Of a stretch of DNA of 64,000 nt, positions 1-8,885 are shown one piece after another. The notes beneath the pieces were generated by a model, which saw nothing but the letters and a program-made list of their open reading frames with translations, did no database searches and was not told where the DNA came from. The DNA lies in contig CAVYEZ010000019.1 in NCBI GenBank assembly GCA_963767685.1, forward strand, positions 372,001 to 436,000, in the 5' to 3' direction. A program made the position numbers and the translations under genes. Source of the DNA: Trebonia sp963767685 (GTDB lineage Bacteria > Actinomycetota > Actinomycetes > Streptosporangiales > Streptosporangiaceae). Within the stretch, counting starts at the first letter, position 1. Each line of letters starts with the position of its first letter.

Positions 1-682
1 CGCCGAGCAGGTTGAAGACCTCGACGTAGTGGCTAGGCGGGGCCATGTCGGCGTCGGCGGCGACGATCAGCGTCGGCACCTGGAGACCGCGGACCTCCTC
101 GGTGAAGTCGAAGTCCTTCGCCATCGCCTCGCCGATCTTGTCAAGCAGCCGGGGGAAGTCGTCCGGACGCGGCGCCACCCGCTGGTAGAGCTCATACATC
201 GGGGTTTCCTTCATGAACTCCGCCGCGGCGGCGCCCATCTGGCCCGACTGTGCGAGCATCTCCGGGTAGATCGCGTCGCGGCGGACATTCGCCGACACCG
301 CGGCGAGCCGCCGGACGCGGGACGGGTACCTGATGGCGGTTTGCAGCGCCACCCCGCCACCGAGTGAGTAACCCACCACGTCGGTCGCGTCCAGCCCAAG
401 GTGGTCGATTAGCGCCGCGATGTCGTCGGCCATCAGCCGGACGTCGAGCGGGCGGTCGATGTCAGCGGTACGGCCGTGACCTTGCAAGTCGGGGACAATG
501 ACCTGGTGACGCTCGCTCAGCGCGGGGAGGATCGGGCCGAACATCTCCCCCGAACCCAGCCCGCCGTGCAGCAAGACAAGCGGCTGTCCGGCGCCATGGG
601 TTTCGTAATACAGGTTGATGCCGTTGACCTCAGCATAGGCACCGGTGCCGGGCGTTCCTGAGGTCCAGGTGGTTGCGCTCAT
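1..682 (-). CDS. alpha/beta hydrolase, 3' part beyond window
   Basis: Reading the minus strand from the ATG at 680-682 gives an open frame to the window edge (about 227 codons), so the C-terminus is missing. The start MSATTWTSG leads into NGINLYYETHG and LVLLHGGLGSGEMF (oxyanion-hole HG motif), then VVGYSLGGGVAL, the nucleophile-elbow GxSxG with Ser in GYSLGG. Near the edge VPTLIVAADADMAPPSHY supplies the expected acid-residue loop; the catalytic His would lie outside. This is the ordinary soluble alpha/beta hydrolase fold (epoxide hydrolase/haloperoxidase-like); substrate cannot be told. A VOC gene lies upstream in the same direction with a long inverted repeat between them. Confidence 0.85.
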   Translation of the reverse strand, partial: MSATTWTSGTPGTGAYAEVNGINLYYETHGAGQPLVLLHGGLGSGEMFGPILPALSERHQVIVPDLQGHGRTADIDRPLDVRLMADDIAALIDHLGLDATDVVGYSLGGGVALQTAIRYPSRVRRLAAVSANVRRDAIYPEMLAQSGQMGAAAAEFMKETPMYELYQRVAPRPDDFPRLLDKIGEAMAKDFDFTEEVRGLQVPTLIVAADADMAPPSHYVEVFNLLG

Positions 683-810
683 CGCGGTGTCCCTCACGTC
701 CTTAGCTTCTTCCGTTGCCGATAAGGACGGCACGGGCACCGCGAACTCATCGGCGCGGCGTTAACCACGCGCCCATTGCGCCGATGGAAGATGGCGCGCT
801 GACCGAGACA

Positions 811-858
811 CCACCTTCCGTTCGGGATGAACTCTAGGATTTTCCGAACGGAAGGTGG
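811..858. repeat. Perfect 15-bp inverted repeat
   Basis: CCACCTTCCGTTCGG at 811-825 is exactly reverse-complemented at 844-858 with an 18-nt spacer. It sits between the end of the VOC gene (905) and the start of the hydrolase (682), both on the minus strand. There is no T-run after either arm, so it is not a classic intrinsic terminator; a paired operator upstream of the hydrolase or an RNA hairpin is equally possible. Confidence 0.7.
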
Positions 859-904
859 CTTCTGTCGACCGGGTCACCCTGACGCTGCGCTGGCGAGCCG
901 GGGG

Positions 905-1309
905 CTATGCCTGGTAACCGGCGGGCCACTGCTGAAGCGCCCACATGTTGCCGTCTGGATCACTGAAGTACGAGTAGAGGACGCCACCCATGTCGTCGAC
1001 ATCGCTGAGCTCGACGCCCCGCTCCGTCAGCGCGGCCCGGGTGGCTGCCATGTCTTCCACGACGAGATGGAGGCCTTTGACCGAGCCTGGGACCATGTCG
1101 GTAATCGGGCCCATCCCGGTGCCGAAGACGATGGCGCAGCTGGACCCGGGCGGGGTGAGCTGTACTACCCGCATCGCTTCCGTGACCTGAGTGTCGTGCA
1201 GGTTTCCGAAGCCGGCCTGCTCGTAGAACGCCTTCGCCCGGTCAACGTCCGATACCGGAAGAGGAACGAGCTCTAGGCGCATTTCCGGGACGGCAGGGGT
1301 GCTTGCCAT
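905..1309 (-). CDS. VOC (glyoxalase/bleomycin-resistance) family protein
   Basis: 134 residues, one of the shorter single-module VOC proteins. The start MRLELVPLPVSDVDRAKAFYEQAGF is the typical first beta-alpha-beta unit, and the end GVLYSYFSDPDGNMWALQQW is the typical last strand with the FxDPDGN turn. VOC proteins are metal-dependent lyases, dioxygenases or drug-binding proteins; nothing here fixes the substrate. A very strong ribosome site (AAGGAGG) lies just before the ATG at 1307-1309, which supports this start. Upstream is a divergent DUF899 gene. Confidence 0.85.
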   Translation of the reverse strand: MASTPAVPEMRLELVPLPVSDVDRAKAFYEQAGFGNLHDTQVTEAMRVVQLTPPGSSCAIVFGTGMGPITDMVPGSVKGLHLVVEDMAATRAALTERGVELSDVDDMGGVLYSYFSDPDGNMWALQQWPAGYQA

Positions 1310-1610
1310 TGATCCAACCTCCTTGTGATCCGCTGCATACTAAAACGCTCCAGCCCCGGCAGAGTAATCGGTCGGCGCCACCTGATATCTCGACCTGGTG
1401 GGCGCCGACCGCGCGCCCGTGGCCAGGAGGGTCTGGTACGCCGGGTCGGTCAAATGGCTGGACCATCCATTCGGCAGCCGGGACCAAGACTTGCGCGAGC
1501 CGTTCTGCCGGACTTCGCGTTGCCCGGTCCAGGACCGGTGAGTCTGGCGCCGCTCCGGGGTCAGTACTTGTGATGGCTCCAAAGTTCTGACCACGAGGGA
1601 GGACGAGCGA
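1310..1610. other. Intergenic region between divergent genes
   Basis: About 300 bases separate the minus-strand VOC gene from the plus-strand DUF899 gene. It must hold both promoters. I could not recognise a conserved protein in any frame; the open frames present are GC-driven shadows. Confidence 0.4.
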
Positions 1611-2303
1611 ATGAAGACACCGCCGATCGTCTCGCCGGAGGACTGGCACGCCGCGCGCGAGCAACTCCTCATCAAGGAAAAGGAGCTGGCCCGCGCCCGT
1701 GACGCGCTAGCGGCCGAACGGCGGCGAATGCCCTGGACGCCCGTCGACAAGGAGTACTGGTTCGAGGGCCCGGACGGCCGGGTGAGCCTCGCGGGCCTGT
1801 TCGAGGGACGCCGCCAACTGATCGTCTACCGCGCCTTCTACGGACCTGAGGTCACGACGTATGCCGAGGGCGGCTCGTACCCGGAGCGGGCCTGCGTCGG
1901 CTGTTCCTTCGGGGCGGACCAGGTGGCGCACCCCGGGCACCTGCACGCGCGGAACACTTCGCTCGCCTTCGCCTCCCGCGCCCCCCAGGCCGAGATCCGG
2001 GGGCTGAAGGAGCGCCACGGGTGGAATCACATCCCCTGGTACACGATCACCGACGACTTCGACAAGGACTTCGACGTCGACGAGTGGCACGGCACCAATG
2101 CCTTCATCCGCGAGGGCGACCGGGTCTTCCGGACCTACTTCGTCAACAACCGCGGCGACGAGCAGATGGGCAGCACCTGGAACTACCTCGACATCACCGC
2201 CCTGGGCCGGCAGGAGACGTGGGAGGACTCACCGGAGGGCTACCCGCAAACACCGCCGTACCAGTGGTGGAATTACCACGACGTGCATGACACGGCCAAG
2301 TGA
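1611..2303 (+). CDS. DUF899 family thioredoxin-like protein
   Basis: 230 residues. The protein matches the DUF899 family throughout: EDWHAAREQLLIKEKELARARDALAAERRRMPW at the N-terminus, YWFEGPDGRVSLAGLFEGRRQLIVY, then a CVGCSF element in the position of a CxxC thioredoxin-fold motif (about residues 101-106), and the closing YPQTPPYQWWNYHDVHD. The family has a thioredoxin-like fold; the reaction is unknown. The ATG is preceded by GGGAGGACGAGCGA, a usable ribosome site. It stands alone, divergent from the VOC gene. Confidence 0.9.
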   Translation: MKTPPIVSPEDWHAAREQLLIKEKELARARDALAAERRRMPWTPVDKEYWFEGPDGRVSLAGLFEGRRQLIVYRAFYGPEVTTYAEGGSYPERACVGCSFGADQVAHPGHLHARNTSLAFASRAPQAEIRGLKERHGWNHIPWYTITDDFDKDFDVDEWHGTNAFIREGDRVFRTYFVNNRGDEQMGSTWNYLDITALGRQETWEDSPEGYPQTPPYQWWNYHDVHDTAK

Positions 2304-2541
2304 TCGCGTACCTCGGGGGCTATGCAAAAAGTCAGGGCGTGGCGCAATGCCGGTAAATTAAGCGAAGTGTGCCCGCGGGTCGCGCGCCGCCCGGGGCGGC
2401 TGGCGGCCGTCGCGGCTTGGACGGCGGAGGTCCAGGGCTAAGACCGCGGGTCAAATGAGGGCCGGCCTCCGGCGGAGCTGACGGGCACGGGGCGTGGGAC
2501 GCCTGGAGGTGACTGCCAATCCTCACGCGCTTGACCCGGAG

Positions 2542-3492
2542 TCACACTGCCCACGATTGCCGCGCCGAATGGATCGTTCTGTGTTCAGAATAAAGAAAAT
2601 GGATTAGGTGCCGGCTTTTCCAAACGGGTTCTCCACGCGCACCCCGGAGTAGTCCTGGTCGGCGTTGAGATGCTCCGAATAGAGCACAGCGCATCCCATT
2701 TCGCCCGCGCTGTGGACGATCATCGCATCCCAGAGCGAAATCCCGGCACGCTGATGGATGCCGATCGCGCCCAGCACGCGCTGCCCACCCGGTGTGATGC
2801 GGTCCGTAATCGGCGTTCCGCGTGCCTTGCCTTAACCGCAGCATGTCTTCTGGGTACACCTCACCGGGCGCTACGCCCGGGGGCGCCGGGACCGTCGGGA
2901 CCGCGGGCCCCGCTGCGGGCGGACGGAGCACCATGTTCACGGCGGCCTGCTCCATTGCCGGGCGCATGGTGGCTGCGACGGGCGCATGCGGGTCGTTCGG
3001 GATGAGGTTGCCGGGTCTCTCTTGCCTGATGGTGAGCGCGATGCCGCCGCCGAAGACGGTTCCCGCCTCCAGCCAGAGCCTGGGGTCCGGTGGCGCCGGG
3101 GGGCCGATGACGAGCCGGACCGTGACGACCGCTCCGGTAAAGGTGCCCGCCACCGGGATCATCGAGCCGCTGGCCGTGACCTGGGCCTCTGGGCTGCCGT
3201 CAACGGAGACGAGCGCGACCGCCTCGCCGTGGACCAGGACCGCGACCTCCTTGCCGAGTGTCACCCCGGCGCAGGCCCACGCGGGACGCCCCCCGCGCTC
3301 CGCGGCAGCGCGCGTTCCGGCCAGCACGAGGGCGGCCCCGTCACCGTTCGCGCAGGCGACCGCGGTCAGCGCGGTCAGCAGCGGGTCGGGCCCCGCGTCG
3401 GTGCCGCCGGTCAGCGCGACTAGGTGACCGCGCCGCGCGACGAGGCCCCGGCCGGCCAGCGGGACGCATTCGGTGATGTTCATGAGGCTCAC
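2542..3492 (-). CDS. Chimeric ORF: FHA-protein-like N-terminus, C-terminus replaced
   Basis: The first ~205 residues (from MSLMNITECVPLAGRG) read as normal coding sequence and resemble the N-terminal region that actinobacterial FHA-domain proteins carry before a proline-rich linker (here MVLRPPAAGPAVPTVPAPPG). No FHA domain follows. From about residue 220 (position ~2830) the frame runs antisense-free but out of phase through a PIN-domain remnant, giving meaningless sequence to the stop at 2542. The gene is therefore probably truncated by a recombination event and may be non-functional. Assignment of the N-terminus is by resemblance and is moderate. Confidence 0.45.
   Translation of the reverse strand: MSLMNITECVPLAGRGLVARRGHLVALTGGTDAGPDPLLTALTAVACANGDGAALVLAGTRAAAERGGRPAWACAGVTLGKEVAVLVHGEAVALVSVDGSPEAQVTASGSMIPVAGTFTGAVVTVRLVIGPPAPPDPRLWLEAGTVFGGGIALTIRQERPGNLIPNDPHAPVAATMRPAMEQAAVNMVLRPPAAGPAVPTVPAPPGVAPGEVYPEDMLRLRQGTRNADYGPHHTGWAARAGRDRHPSACRDFALGCDDRPQRGRNGMRCALFGASQRRPGLLRGARGEPVWKSRHLIHFLYSEHRTIHSARQSWAV
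2604..2831 (-). pseudogene. VapC-like PIN-domain C-terminal fragment
   Basis: In the frame +1 to the chimeric ORF above, the minus strand encodes AGISLWDAMIVHSAGEMG then CAVLYSEHLNADQDYSGVRV and ENPF before TAA at 2604-2606. This is the characteristic last third of a PIN-domain toxin: the S-x-WD-A-M-I helix carrying a metal-binding Asp, the L-Y-[ST]-E-[DH]-L strand and the closing V-x-NPF. An in-frame TAA at 2832-2834 and the absence of the N-terminal half with its first catalytic Asp show it is a fossil, fused out of frame to the preceding gene. Confidence 0.7.
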
Positions 3493-3714
3493 TTACCGGT
3501 AAAAAGAGGCGGACTGGGCTGAGATCACGCCGGCGCGAAGAACTGGAAGATCGCTGTGGCGTGACGGGTCCCCGGTGCCCTGCAGGTTCCACTTGAAACG
3601 CGATGTCCGCGCGGGTGCCGTCGCGCGCCAGGCGACCGTGACGCCGCCGCCCTCTTCAGTGCGCGAGAGCAGGACGACCGGGCCGCCCGCCGCCGGGCCG
3701 CCGTGCGCGCCGCC

Positions 3715-4449
3715 TCACTCGCTGTCGCCGGGCCGGTCGCGGGCGCCGCGCATGGTGATGACCGCGAGCCCGGCGGCGAACACGAGGCCGGCGCACAGCG
3801 CGCCGCCTAGGTCGCGCGGCGGGCGGGCAGGCCAGAGCCACGGCGTGGTGAGCGCGGGGCCGTGCCACTGGGTGTACAGCGCATAGATACCGGGGAGCAG
3901 GTAGGCCGTGGGGCCGGTCCAGGACAGGCCGCCACCCAGGGCGGCGGCGCACAGCAGGCCGAGGCCGGTGATGCCGGCCACGTTCCTGATGACGTCGAGC
4001 GTGCCGCCTGCCAGGTGCCCGCCGGTCGCTGCTGCTATCACGAGCGCGCTCGTCGCTGTCGCGGTGAGGGCGACCGTCGCGGCGAGCCGCAGGAACGGCA
4101 GCCACCGCCCGCATACCCGCTCTGGTTCGCCGAACGGGCTCGCGACCGTGGCCGCGACCATGGTCGCCGCGGCGGTCTCGATGACCAGCGGGAGCTGCAG
4201 GGCGCCGTAGGCGTCCCAGTGGCCGAGGAGCGCGACCCGCAGCGCGATCGCACAGCCCGCGATCGCGGCCAGGGCGGCCGGGATCCGGCGGCTGACCGCG
4301 TACAGCCGTATCAGTCGCGTCGCGGTCGCTAGACCGGGCTCGGTCGCCCGGCCTGGCGTGGTCGCCTGCGCGGGGGTGGTCCCCTGTTCGGGCGTGGTCG
4401 CTGAGCCGGTCGTGTTCGCGGGGGGCGTGCTCCTGGGATGTCGGCTCAT
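3715..4449 (-). CDS. Multipass membrane protein of ABC operon
   Basis: 244 residues. A Thr/Pro-rich, probably cytoplasmic start (residues 1-45) precedes about six hydrophobic segments (AALAAIAGCAIALRVALL, LVIETAAATMVAATVA, LAATVALTATATSALVIAA, ITGLGLLCAAALGG, a YLLPGIYALYTQW loop, LCAGLVFAAGLAVITM). No known motif. Its ATG overlaps the stop of the ABC permease gene upstream by four bases, so it is co-translated and likely forms part of, or is transported with, the exporter. Function unknown. Confidence 0.7.
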   Translation of the reverse strand: MSRHPRSTPPANTTGSATTPEQGTTPAQATTPGRATEPGLATATRLIRLYAVSRRIPAALAAIAGCAIALRVALLGHWDAYGALQLPLVIETAAATMVAATVASPFGEPERVCGRWLPFLRLAATVALTATATSALVIAAATGGHLAGGTLDVIRNVAGITGLGLLCAAALGGGLSWTGPTAYLLPGIYALYTQWHGPALTTPWLWPARPPRDLGGALCAGLVFAAGLAVITMRGARDRPGDSE

Positions 4450-5910
4450 GGGAGCTGGCCCAGTGTGATGTGGCCCTCGCGAAGCGCGGCGAGGTGGCTG
4501 GCCAACCAGGCATGGCGCGTTTGCGCGGGCAGGGCGGCGAACCGGTCCGCCGCCGGCTGCGCGGAGGTACCGCGGATCAAGTCGGGCAACGGGGTGGGAT
4601 CAGGTCCGTTCGGTACGAAGTTCGGGTCGGCGCTCACCTGGCCGAGGATCATGGTCAGCGCGGCGGCGACCGCGTTCTGCGCCTGGGACGCGCCGGGTCC
4701 GGCACCGATGAAGTTCGCCACGATGTTAGGCCCGTCCGTCCACTTGACCTGGCTGGCCATCTGCGCCGTTGTCTGTGTAGGTCCCAGCATCTGGACGGGA
4801 AGCAGCAGGTAGTAAACCGACGCGCTGCTGGAGTTCCGCTCGGCGGGCATGACCTCTTCGCCCTCCTTAGGGTCCACCCGGTACGTCGCGGCCTCCTGAA
4901 GGATGCGGGCCGGCGCGGCCCGGCAGGCCGGCGATCTCGTTGAGTACCGGCTCGAGGGCGGCAGTCGTGGATGCCAGGTAGGCGGCGTAGGCGGGGTTCA
5001 GGCAGACCGGGATGTCCGTGTGGCTGCACACGGGGGTGAATCGGACTGGCTGGTCGTTCGCGGCGTCGTGCAGGGCAGGAATGCGGATCATGCCGTGCGC
5101 GTCCATGGTGGCGGTGCCGGTGAGCAGGACCGCGGTGGCGGCCGCGGCTAGGCCGGCCGCGGCCAGTCCAGCGGCCGCCACGCGCACCACCCGGCTCTCC
5201 CGCACCAAGGCGAGCGCACCGAGCAGCGTCACGGCAACCCCAGCGAGGAACATCACCTGGGCGATGGACAGGTCGGGCAGGTACGGATAGAAGGTCGCCA
5301 CGCCCCCGTTGGGTCCCACGTTCCAATTGATGGCGACGATCGGCGAGACTTGCCAGTAGGAATTGCTGTTGTGCCCGATCAGCTCGGTGCTGAGCACGAG
5401 GACGAAGAACGCGGTGATGGCGGCGAGCGGCGCGGTGAACCTCGTCGGCGCGAGCACGCCGGCCGCGAACCCGAGGGCGGTGAACGCGGGCAGGCTGGCG
5501 GCGGCCACCGCGGCCGGCCACCACAGCGGCCCGCCCCCGCTCACCTGCCCGGCCGTCATCCCGTAGGCCACGGCGACGCATCCCGCGTACGCGACCAGTG
5601 CCCAGATCGTGGTCGCGGCCCAGGTAGCCAGCAGCCGGGCCGACCGGGCCCGCGGCGTAACCAGCACCGCGTCGGCGACTCGGCGGCGGGACTCACGCGA
5701 CCCCATCCAGGCCGCTGCCCCAGTGAGCGGCGTGACGAAGTCGATCACCGAGTACATCTGCAGGCCCGCCGCGCGCAGGTTCCACAGCGGCGGCATGGCC
5801 ATGACCCTGCGGTAGGTGGTGAGCCAGAACAGCACGGCCACGACGGGCACCATCAGCGCCATCGCGTTGTGGCGCAGCTCAATGCGCAGCAGGCGCATGA
5901 CCGCGGTCAT
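4446..5910 (-). pseudogene. ABC-2 type permease, interrupted by one frameshift
   Basis: The frame starting MTAVMRLLRIELRHNAM (ATG at 5908-5910, overlapping the ATPase stop as ATGA) encodes a long permease with some six to seven membrane segments and a periplasmic C-terminal part (CSHTDIPVCLNPAYAAYL). It runs out of frame near 4915, just after LNEIAGLPGR, and stops at 4867. The next frame continues smoothly as ILQEAATYRVDPKEGEEV and on to HITLGQLP at 4446. One extra base (or two missing) in a GC-rich tract joins the two halves into a ~488-residue protein. Left as is, two genes would be called (4446-4877 and 4867-5910). Real lesion or sequencing indel cannot be decided here. Confidence 0.75.
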
Positions 5911-6668
5911 GACTGGGCCCGGTCCAGCGCGGCGGTGTACCCGCGCTCCAGCGGCGTGTCCCCCGCGGCCTGCCCGTCGGCGCACGCCATCAGCTCGTCC
6001 GGCGTGCCCTGGAAGACGATCCGGCCCCGGTCCATCAGCGCGACCCCGGCACACGCGGCGCCGACGTCCTCGACCAGGTGCGTGCTCACCACCACGGTGG
6101 CGTGCTGCCCCAGCTCCCTGAGCAGGGCGCGGAATGTCACTCGCTGCTGCGGGTCCAGGCCCGCCGTCGGCTCGTCGAACAGCACCAGCTCCGGCTCGTT
6201 GACGATGGCCTGCGCGATGCAGGCGCGGCGGAGCATCCCCCCGGACAGGGTGCGCAGCCGGTGTTTGCGCCGGCCGGCCAGCCCGACCCGGTCGATGGCG
6301 GTCGCCACCGCCTGGTGAACCGTTCCCGTCGGCACCTCTTTGAGCAGGGCGAAGTACTCGACGAACTCCGTCACGGTGAACCCCGGGTAGTAGCCAGGGT
6401 TCTGCGGCAGGTACCCCAGCATCCGCCTGATCTCGCGGCGCGGGCCGTAGCGGGCCGGATCGCGGCCGAGCAACCGCAACTGGCCAGAGGTCGGCGAGAC
6501 CGCGGTCGCCATCATGCGCAGCAGGGTCGTCTTGCCCGCGCCGTTCGGCCCCAGCAGGCCGAACACTCCTGGACCCGCCCGCAGGTCGACCCCCGCCACG
6601 GCGGTCGCGGATCCGAAGCGCCGGGTCAGGCCGGTGATCTCAACGTTCATCGTGCTGCTCTGGTTCAT
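5907..6668 (-). CDS. ABC transporter ATP-binding protein
   Basis: 253 residues with all nucleotide-binding motifs: Walker A GPNGAGKTT (about residues 40-48), Q-loop YLPQNPG, signature LSGGMLRR, Walker B ELVLFDEPTAGLD and the H-loop VVVSTHLVED. The type is the single-cassette CcmA/ABC-2 drug or peptide exporter family. It is first in an operon of ATPase, permease and small membrane protein, each overlapping the next by about four bases. The operon faces a NarL-type two-component pair, the usual arrangement for exporters induced by a cell-envelope or antibiotic signal; that role is inference. Confidence 0.92.
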   Translation of the reverse strand: MNQSSTMNVEITGLTRRFGSATAVAGVDLRAGPGVFGLLGPNGAGKTTLLRMMATAVSPTSGQLRLLGRDPARYGPRREIRRMLGYLPQNPGYYPGFTVTEFVEYFALLKEVPTGTVHQAVATAIDRVGLAGRRKHRLRTLSGGMLRRACIAQAIVNEPELVLFDEPTAGLDPQQRVTFRALLRELGQHATVVVSTHLVEDVGAACAGVALMDRGRIVFQGTPDELMACADGQAAGDTPLERGYTAALDRAQS

Positions 6669-6771
6669 GGCGTACAGGCTGCTTGGCGTTTTGGTCCCGC
6701 GTCGTCACACCACAGCGGCCGATCCTGGGTGCTACCACCGTGGCAGCCGGCCCCGGCGGCGGCCGGGAGTG

Positions 6772-6783
6772 ATACCCGGGTAT
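6772..6783. promoter_or_regulatory. Palindrome in divergent promoter region
   Basis: ATACCCGGGTAT is a perfect 12-bp palindrome in the 165-bp gap between the divergent ABC operon and the histidine-kinase gene. A second imperfect palindrome (GCTACCACCGTGGCAGC, 6731-6747) lies next to it. Either is a reasonable binding site for the neighbouring response regulator, but this is inferred from position and symmetry only. Confidence 0.4.
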
Positions 6784-6833
6784 GACCACGAGGGAGGGAT
6801 GGGCTTGCCGCCCCGGCCGCCTAACCTGGGAAC

Positions 6834-8111
6834 ATGCAGCGGATCCCCCTGGTCGCGGCGGCGGCGTGGCACGGGCTCATCCAGGCTCTGACCGGCTCCG
6901 CTCCGGCACCGGCCTGGCGCTGGCGGTCGCCGGCCGAACGCCGGGCCGCGCATGCCGCGCTGGCGGCGGCCACGGTCGCGATGGGCTGGATCAGCGTGAC
7001 CCACGTGCACCAGGTCGCCCCCGGGGATGGCCAGCCGCCGGCCAGCCCGGCGCAGCTCGCCCTCGCGCTCGTGGTGGTGCTGCCGCTGCCGCTGGCAGCC
7101 TGGTACCCGATGCTGGCCTGGCGGGCCGGCTGGCTCGCCCTGCTGCTCAGCCCGCTGGTGTCCGCCGCCTGGTGGGGCGGCTGGCCGTGGGGCCCGCCGC
7201 AGGTGCTCGCGCTGCTCGCGGCGTTCTGCCTGGCCGGGGTCCGGCAGCGCCGGCCGGCGCTGTGGTGGATGTGGGCGCTGACCCTGCTCCCGTGGGGCGC
7301 ATGGCTCATCCACGACATCCCCGACCTGAACGGGCCGGCCAGCGCCACCATGGTCTTCACCGCGGCCGCGATCGCGGTCGACAGCATCGGTTCCCGGCTG
7401 CGTACCCAGCGCGCGCTGGACGAGCAGACCGAGCGCACCGAGGCCGAGCAGGAGCGGCGGGCCGTGCTGGATGAGCGCACCAGGATCGCGCGGGAACTGC
7501 ACGACGTGGTGGCGCATCACGTATCGCTGATCGCGGTCCAGGCCGAGACCGCGCCGTACCGGCTCAGCGGGCTGCCCGAGGATGCCCGCGCGGAGTTCGC
7601 CGCGATGAGCGAGGTGGCGCGCGAGGCCCTGGCGGAAATGCGGCGGCTGCTCGGGGTGCTGCGCCAGGACCAGCCCGTCCAGCTCGAGCCCCAGCCTGAG
7701 CTGGCGGACGTGCCCGCGCTCGTGGACGCCACCCGGCGGGCCGGCGTAACCGTTGAACTGTGCCTGCCCGCGGGATTGAGCAAGGTGCCCGCCGGGGTCG
7801 GGGTATGCGCGTACCGGATCGTCCAGGAGTCGCTGTCCAACGCCAGCCAGCACGCGCCGGGAGCGGCCGTCACGGTGACGCTTGATCACGACGCCGAGGC
7901 GGTCCAGCTCAAGGTGGCCAACGGCCCGGGCGGGCCGCCCGCCCGGCCTGGCCGCGAGCGCGGGCCGGGCCATGGCCTGACCGGGATGCGCGAGCGGGTG
8001 GCGCTGCTCGGCGGGTCGCTGTCCGCCGGGCCAACCCCGGCGGGCGGCTTCGTGGTGTCCGCGGTCCTGCCGCTCGGCGAGGCCGGCCTGCCGCTCGGCG
8101 AGACGGCATGA
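6834..8111 (+). CDS. NarL-type sensor histidine kinase
   Basis: 425 residues. The N-terminal ~150 residues hold several hydrophobic segments; a coiled region (EQTERTEAEQERRAVLDER) leads to the HisKA_3 dimerisation helix with ERTRIARELHDVVAHHVSLIA, the phospho-acceptor being His223. The ATPase domain shows YRIVQESLSNASQHA (N-box) and GHGLTGMRERVALLGG (G-box). The C-terminus carries a duplicated seven-residue unit (LPLGEAG then LPLGETA). The gene overlaps the response-regulator start by four bases, so the two are coupled. It probably controls the divergent ABC operon. Confidence 0.93.
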   Translation: MQRIPLVAAAAWHGLIQALTGSAPAPAWRWRSPAERRAAHAALAAATVAMGWISVTHVHQVAPGDGQPPASPAQLALALVVVLPLPLAAWYPMLAWRAGWLALLLSPLVSAAWWGGWPWGPPQVLALLAAFCLAGVRQRRPALWWMWALTLLPWGAWLIHDIPDLNGPASATMVFTAAAIAVDSIGSRLRTQRALDEQTERTEAEQERRAVLDERTRIARELHDVVAHHVSLIAVQAETAPYRLSGLPEDARAEFAAMSEVAREALAEMRRLLGVLRQDQPVQLEPQPELADVPALVDATRRAGVTVELCLPAGLSKVPAGVGVCAYRIVQESLSNASQHAPGAAVTVTLDHDAEAVQLKVANGPGGPPARPGRERGPGHGLTGMRERVALLGGSLSAGPTPAGGFVVSAVLPLGEAGLPLGETA

Positions 8112-8803
8112 GCGCGGCGGGCACGGAGACCACCCGCTGCCTGATCGCTGACGACCAGGCGATGGTGCGCGAGGGCTTCGCCGCGGTGCTCACGGCCCAG
8201 CCCGGCCTGCAGGTGGTGGGCCTGGCAGCCGACGGGGCCGACGCGGTTCGTCAGGTGCGGCATCTGGAACCCGACGTCGTCCTCATGGACGTGCGGATGC
8301 CGGTCATGGACGGGCTGCAGGCGACGCGCGAGATCCTCGGCGCTGGGGCGGGCTCGGCTTTGCCCCGGGTGCTCATGCTCACCACGTTCGACCTCGACGA
8401 CTACGTCTACGCGGCGCTGCGGGCCGGGGCGAGCGGTTTCCTGCTCAAGGACGCTACCGCCGCGGAGCTGGTGACCGCCGTCCGCGTGGTGGCAGCCGGG
8501 GAGGCCCTGCTCGCCCCTTCGGTGACCAGGCGCCTGATCGCGGACTTCGCCCGCCAGCAGCAACCGGATCAGCCTCTTCCCCCAGCGCTGGATGCGCTCA
8601 CCCAGCGGGAAACCGAGGTGCTGCGGCTGATCGCCCGGGGCCTGTCCAACACCGAGATCAGCAGGACCCTGGTCATTGCCGAGCAGACGACAAAGACCTA
8701 CGTCGGCCGCATCCTGGCCAAGCTGAACCTCCGCGACCGCGCCCAGGCAGTCGTGGTCGCGTATGAAACCGGCCTGATCACACCGGGCAGCCCAAGCCGC
8801 TGA
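8108..8803 (+). CDS. NarL/LuxR-type response regulator
   Basis: 231 residues. Receiver domain with the acidic pair in LIADDQAMV, phospho-acceptor Asp61 in VLMDVRMPVMDG, Thr in MLTTFD and Lys in FLLKDA. The C-terminal GerE helix-turn-helix reads LTQRETEVLRLIARGLSN followed by AEQTTKTYVGRILAKLNLRD. Cytoplasmic DNA-binding partner of the kinase encoded immediately upstream. The ATG overlaps the kinase TGA. Confidence 0.95.
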   Translation: MSAAGTETTRCLIADDQAMVREGFAAVLTAQPGLQVVGLAADGADAVRQVRHLEPDVVLMDVRMPVMDGLQATREILGAGAGSALPRVLMLTTFDLDDYVYAALRAGASGFLLKDATAAELVTAVRVVAAGEALLAPSVTRRLIADFARQQQPDQPLPPALDALTQRETEVLRLIARGLSNTEISRTLVIAEQTTKTYVGRILAKLNLRDRAQAVVVAYETGLITPGSPSR

Positions 8804-8885
8804 GGTCAGAAGGCGCGAAGGTTCAGTCATCCGCAGCGCGAGCTGGAGCTTGGCCTGGTCCTTGTGCGGAAGGTATTCCAGCGCG

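Noticed and set aside
3493..3714. Minus-strand stretch (GPVVLLSRTEEGGGVTVAWR) between the FHA-like and membrane genes
   Set aside because: Protein-like for about 35 codons but no start, no recognised family, and flanking frames are closed; too weak to call a gene remnant.
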